A stretch of DNA of 52,043 bases from Gammaproteobacteria bacterium. GTDB taxonomy: Bacteria > Pseudomonadota > Gammaproteobacteria > Burkholderiales > Burkholderiaceae_C. The notes below the pieces were generated by a model. The model saw only the letters and a list, made by a program, of their open reading frames with translations. It was not told the origin of the DNA and made no database searches. The stretch's first letter is position 1. Every line of letters starts with the position of its first letter. A program made the position numbers and the translations under genes. Below, in pieces: positions 50,001 to 52,043 of this stretch. The stretch is from positions 1-52,043 of the forward strand of contig JAHJOG010000265.1 in NCBI GenBank assembly GCA_018820395.1, written 5' to 3'.

Positions 50001-52043
50001 TCAGGCCGTCGGAAGAGTGAATCGGAAGACCGTGCCGCGCGGCTGCTGGGCCTCGAAGACCAGCGCCCCGCCATGTTGTTCGACGACCGTTCGGCACAGG
50101 CTCAGGCCCAACCCCATGCCGTCCGCCCGCGTGGTGAAGAACGGCGTGAAGAGCCGGGCGGCGACCTCCTCGCTGATGCCGCTGCCCACGTCGTTCACCG
50201 CGAACTCGATCCAGTGCCGCGACTGTCCGCCGGCGCCGCCGAGCGTGCTGGCGCGCATGGCCAGCAGCGTCAACACGCGCGGCTGCACGTCGGCCGAATC
50301 CATCGCCTGCATGCCGTTGCGGGCAAGATTCAGCAGCACCTGTTCGACCAGCGTGCGATCGCACAGCACGGCGGGCAGATCGGGTTCGAGCCAGACCTCG
50401 ATGTGCACAGAGAGCTTGTGCGCCTGAAGTCGAATGAGCGGGAGTACCGCATCGACGAGGCTGCGCGGCTCGATCGCCTCGCGCGTGCGCTCTCGCCGTC
50501 GCACGAAGTCGTGCACGCTGCGGATCACCTTGCCGGCGCGGTCGGCCTGTTCGGCGATGCGCCGGACCGCCATCGCGACCTCGCGGTGATCGATGGCTGT
50601 CGCGCCCTCCTCGCTGGCGATCTGCAGCAGGTTGAGCGAACCCGTGGCATAGCTCGCGATGGCAGCGAGCGGCTGCGTGAGTTCGTGGCTCAGTTGCGAA
50701 GCCATCTCGCCGACGGTCGCCAGGCGGGCGCTGGCCTGCAGGCGCTCCTGGCTGGCGCGCGACATCTCCTCGATGCGACGCTGCTCGCTGAGGTCGATGT
50801 GCGCGCTCATCCAGCCGGTCTGCGCGCGCTGCGCATTGATGAGCGGCGCCTCGAAGATCAGCACCGGAAAGCGTGTGCCGTCCTTGCGCATGAAGACCGA
50901 CTCGAAGCCCTCGCGCGGCGTGCCCTTGGCCAGCCGCAGGGCCTGTCGCTGCTGGTACTGGTGGAGCAGTTCGGTGGGCCAGTAGGGCGCTTCGTTGCCG
51001 CCGTTCATGAGTTCTTCGGGCGTGAAGCCGACCATTTCGCAGAACGCCGGATTGACGTAGGTGATCCGGCCCTGCAGGTCGCGCGCTCGAAGTCCGGTGA
51101 TGACGGAATCTTCCATCGCCTTGCGGAAGGCGAGCGCGTCCGCGAGGTCCTGCTCGGCCTGCAGGCGGCGGCGCGAATCCTTGGCGAGCAGCACCAGCAC
51201 CGACACCAGCGCGATCGAGATCAGCGTGACGAGCGCGGTGAGCAGATTGGGGAACAGGTCGGGCGCGGCGCGCCAGCCGTCGACGCGCAGCATCAGGGTG
51301 GTGCCGGAAAGATCGATCAGCTGCTGCGCGGTGAACACGCGCGAACCGACGCGGCGTGCCGTTCCGATGGCCACCAGCCGCGTGCCGTCGGTTTCGGTGA
51401 AGGCGACTTCCTGTCCGCGGCTCAGGTGCGGGGCGACCAGCTCGACCAGCACATCGCGCAGCGAATAGGTGGCCACGAGGTAGCCACCGCCTTCGACGGG
51501 AAGGCACAGCTCCATCACCTCCAGCCCGTTGCCCGCCGCGAACGACACGTAGTGGCTGGGCGAGTAGGCCGGCCCGGCCAGCTTGCGCGCCGCGGCGCAA
51601 GCCAGGATGACGTCGGGCACGTCGGAGCCGCGCTGGCTGTCCTCGAAGATGCGCGTGCGGTACGGGGTGCTGTGTGCGGCGAGCGGGTTCAGCGCCGCAT
51701 CGCGCCATTCGAGGCGGATCCACTCGCGGTGCTCGCGCAGCAGGGCGGCGGCCTCGACCGGCCAGTGCTCCCGGTCGCCGCGCGTGGCGAGCGATGCGCG
51801 CAGTGTCTGCACGTTGCGCTGCAGGCCGGCGCGCAGGTCGGTGGCGGCGTCCATGGTGTCGCGCTCCAGCGCACTCTGCACCTGCTCGACCTCGTGCCGT
51901 CCCGCGAGCCACACCACGGTGACGAGCAGCACCAGCACCAGCAGGGCGAGCAGCACCCACAGAAACCATCGACGCCAGATCGAGCGCAGGCCCGAAAAGG
52001 CATGGCGAAGGCTGCGTGCGGCCGGCGGTGCGAAGGAGGCCAC
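50001..52043 (-). CDS. Membrane sensor histidine kinase with PAS domain (FixL/DctS-like), may run off the right edge
   Basis: At least 680 residues. A transmembrane helix (about 27-47), a periplasmic sensing domain (50-262), a second helix (264-287), a PAS domain (about 305-420) and HisKA and HATPase domains follow. The phospho-acceptor is H453 in ASQLSHELTQPLAAIASY; the ATP-binding G boxes are VNDVGSGIS and GMGLGLSLC. The H-E-x-x-Q-P-L form of the H box is that of FixL/DctS/TodS kinases. The frame is open to base 52043, where the last three bases read GTG on the minus strand; that may be the start or the gene may extend beyond. It drives the adjacent FixJ-like regulator, and the periplasmic domain suits sensing of an organic acid. 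Confidence 0.9.
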   Translation of the reverse strand: MASFAPPAARSLRHAFSGLRSIWRRWFLWVLLALLVLVLLVTVVWLAGRHEVEQVQSALERDTMDAATDLRAGLQRNVQTLRASLATRGDREHWPVEAAALLREHREWIRLEWRDAALNPLAAHSTPYRTRIFEDSQRGSDVPDVILACAAARKLAGPAYSPSHYVSFAAGNGLEVMELCLPVEGGGYLVATYSLRDVLVELVAPHLSRGQEVAFTETDGTRLVAIGTARRVGSRVFTAQQLIDLSGTTLMLRVDGWRAAPDLFPNLLTALVTLISIALVSVLVLLAKDSRRRLQAEQDLADALAFRKAMEDSVITGLRARDLQGRITYVNPAFCEMVGFTPEELMNGGNEAPYWPTELLHQYQQRQALRLAKGTPREGFESVFMRKDGTRFPVLIFEAPLINAQRAQTGWMSAHIDLSEQRRIEEMSRASQERLQASARLATVGEMASQLSHELTQPLAAIASYATGSLNLLQIASEEGATAIDHREVAMAVRRIAEQADRAGKVIRSVHDFVRRRERTREAIEPRSLVDAVLPLIRLQAHKLSVHIEVWLEPDLPAVLCDRTLVEQVLLNLARNGMQAMDSADVQPRVLTLLAMRASTLGGAGGQSRHWIEFAVNDVGSGISEEVAARLFTPFFTTRADGMGLGLSLCRTVVEQHGGALVFEAQQPRGTVFRFTLPTA

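Noticed and set aside
1..52043. tRNA genes, CRISPR arrays, insertion sequences, integrase or attachment sites
   Set aside because: No transposase or integrase frame, no spaced direct repeats of CRISPR type and no cloverleaf sequence was recognised on either strand by reading; a tRNAscan or IS search was not possible here.

Overview
This is 52 kb of high-GC DNA, densely packed with genes. It reads as the chromosome of a metabolically versatile Burkholderiales bacterium, and Comamonadaceae (Variovorax-like) is my best guess. The grounds are three Bug-type (tripartite tricarboxylate family) solute-binding proteins, many small catabolic operons each beside its own regulator, an NhaR-type LysR protein, a PA2169-type stress protein, and strong G/C third-position bias. 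The lineage is an inference. I see no rRNA, tRNA, CRISPR array, insertion sequence or prophage.

Left part (1-13.2 kb): the start of a NERD-domain gene, an orphan arsA-type ATPase, a secreted protein, a MetC-like PLP lyase, a less GC-rich orphan membrane gene and an epoxide hydrolase. Catabolic block 1 follows: a Crp/Fnr regulator diverges from SDR, RraA-like aldolase, Bug, SDR and cupin genes. Next, an XRE-cupin repressor diverges from a class II aldolase and an orphan TRAP solute-binding protein. The spacer between them holds a good sigma-70 promoter with repeated GTCAAC/GTTGAC elements.

Middle part (13.2-30.7 kb): a large unknown protein and a glycine-zipper PA2169 protein. Catabolic block 2 (minus strand) is TetR, ThDP enzyme, Bug and a two-subunit CoA-transferase. 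A long inverted repeat and a 10-bp tandem repeat separate tetR from the divergent zwf. Then come a VOC protein, a COG4315 secreted protein with an ECF sigma/anti-sigma pair, and catabolic block 3: a LysR regulator diverging from Bug, flavin monooxygenase and a VOC dioxygenase-like protein. After that are a TerB/DUF697 protein and a Bax-inhibitor-1 membrane protein.

Right part (30.7-52 kb): nhaR; mntP behind a yybP-ykoY manganese riboswitch; a homodimeric E1 2-oxoacid dehydrogenase divergent from an Lrp regulator, resembling mdeB/mdeR; a PuuE-like deacetylase; a PRC-barrel protein; and a tightly packed operon (mltA, SMR-type transporter, HAD-UbiA fusion, polytopic glycosyltransferase-like protein) that looks like a polyprenyl-phosphate sugar pathway. 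An OmpA-like lipoprotein and a pentose-phosphate block (tkt, gnd, gntK) follow. The window closes with a GlcG/HbpS protein, an ArsR/SRPBCC/GFA group, and a FixJ/DctS-type two-component system that reaches the right edge.

The unifying theme is uptake and breakdown of organic acids through small regulated modules, feeding central carbon metabolism. The most interesting candidates for undescribed systems are the SMR-UbiA/HAD-GT operon and the ThDP/Bug/CoA-transferase operon.
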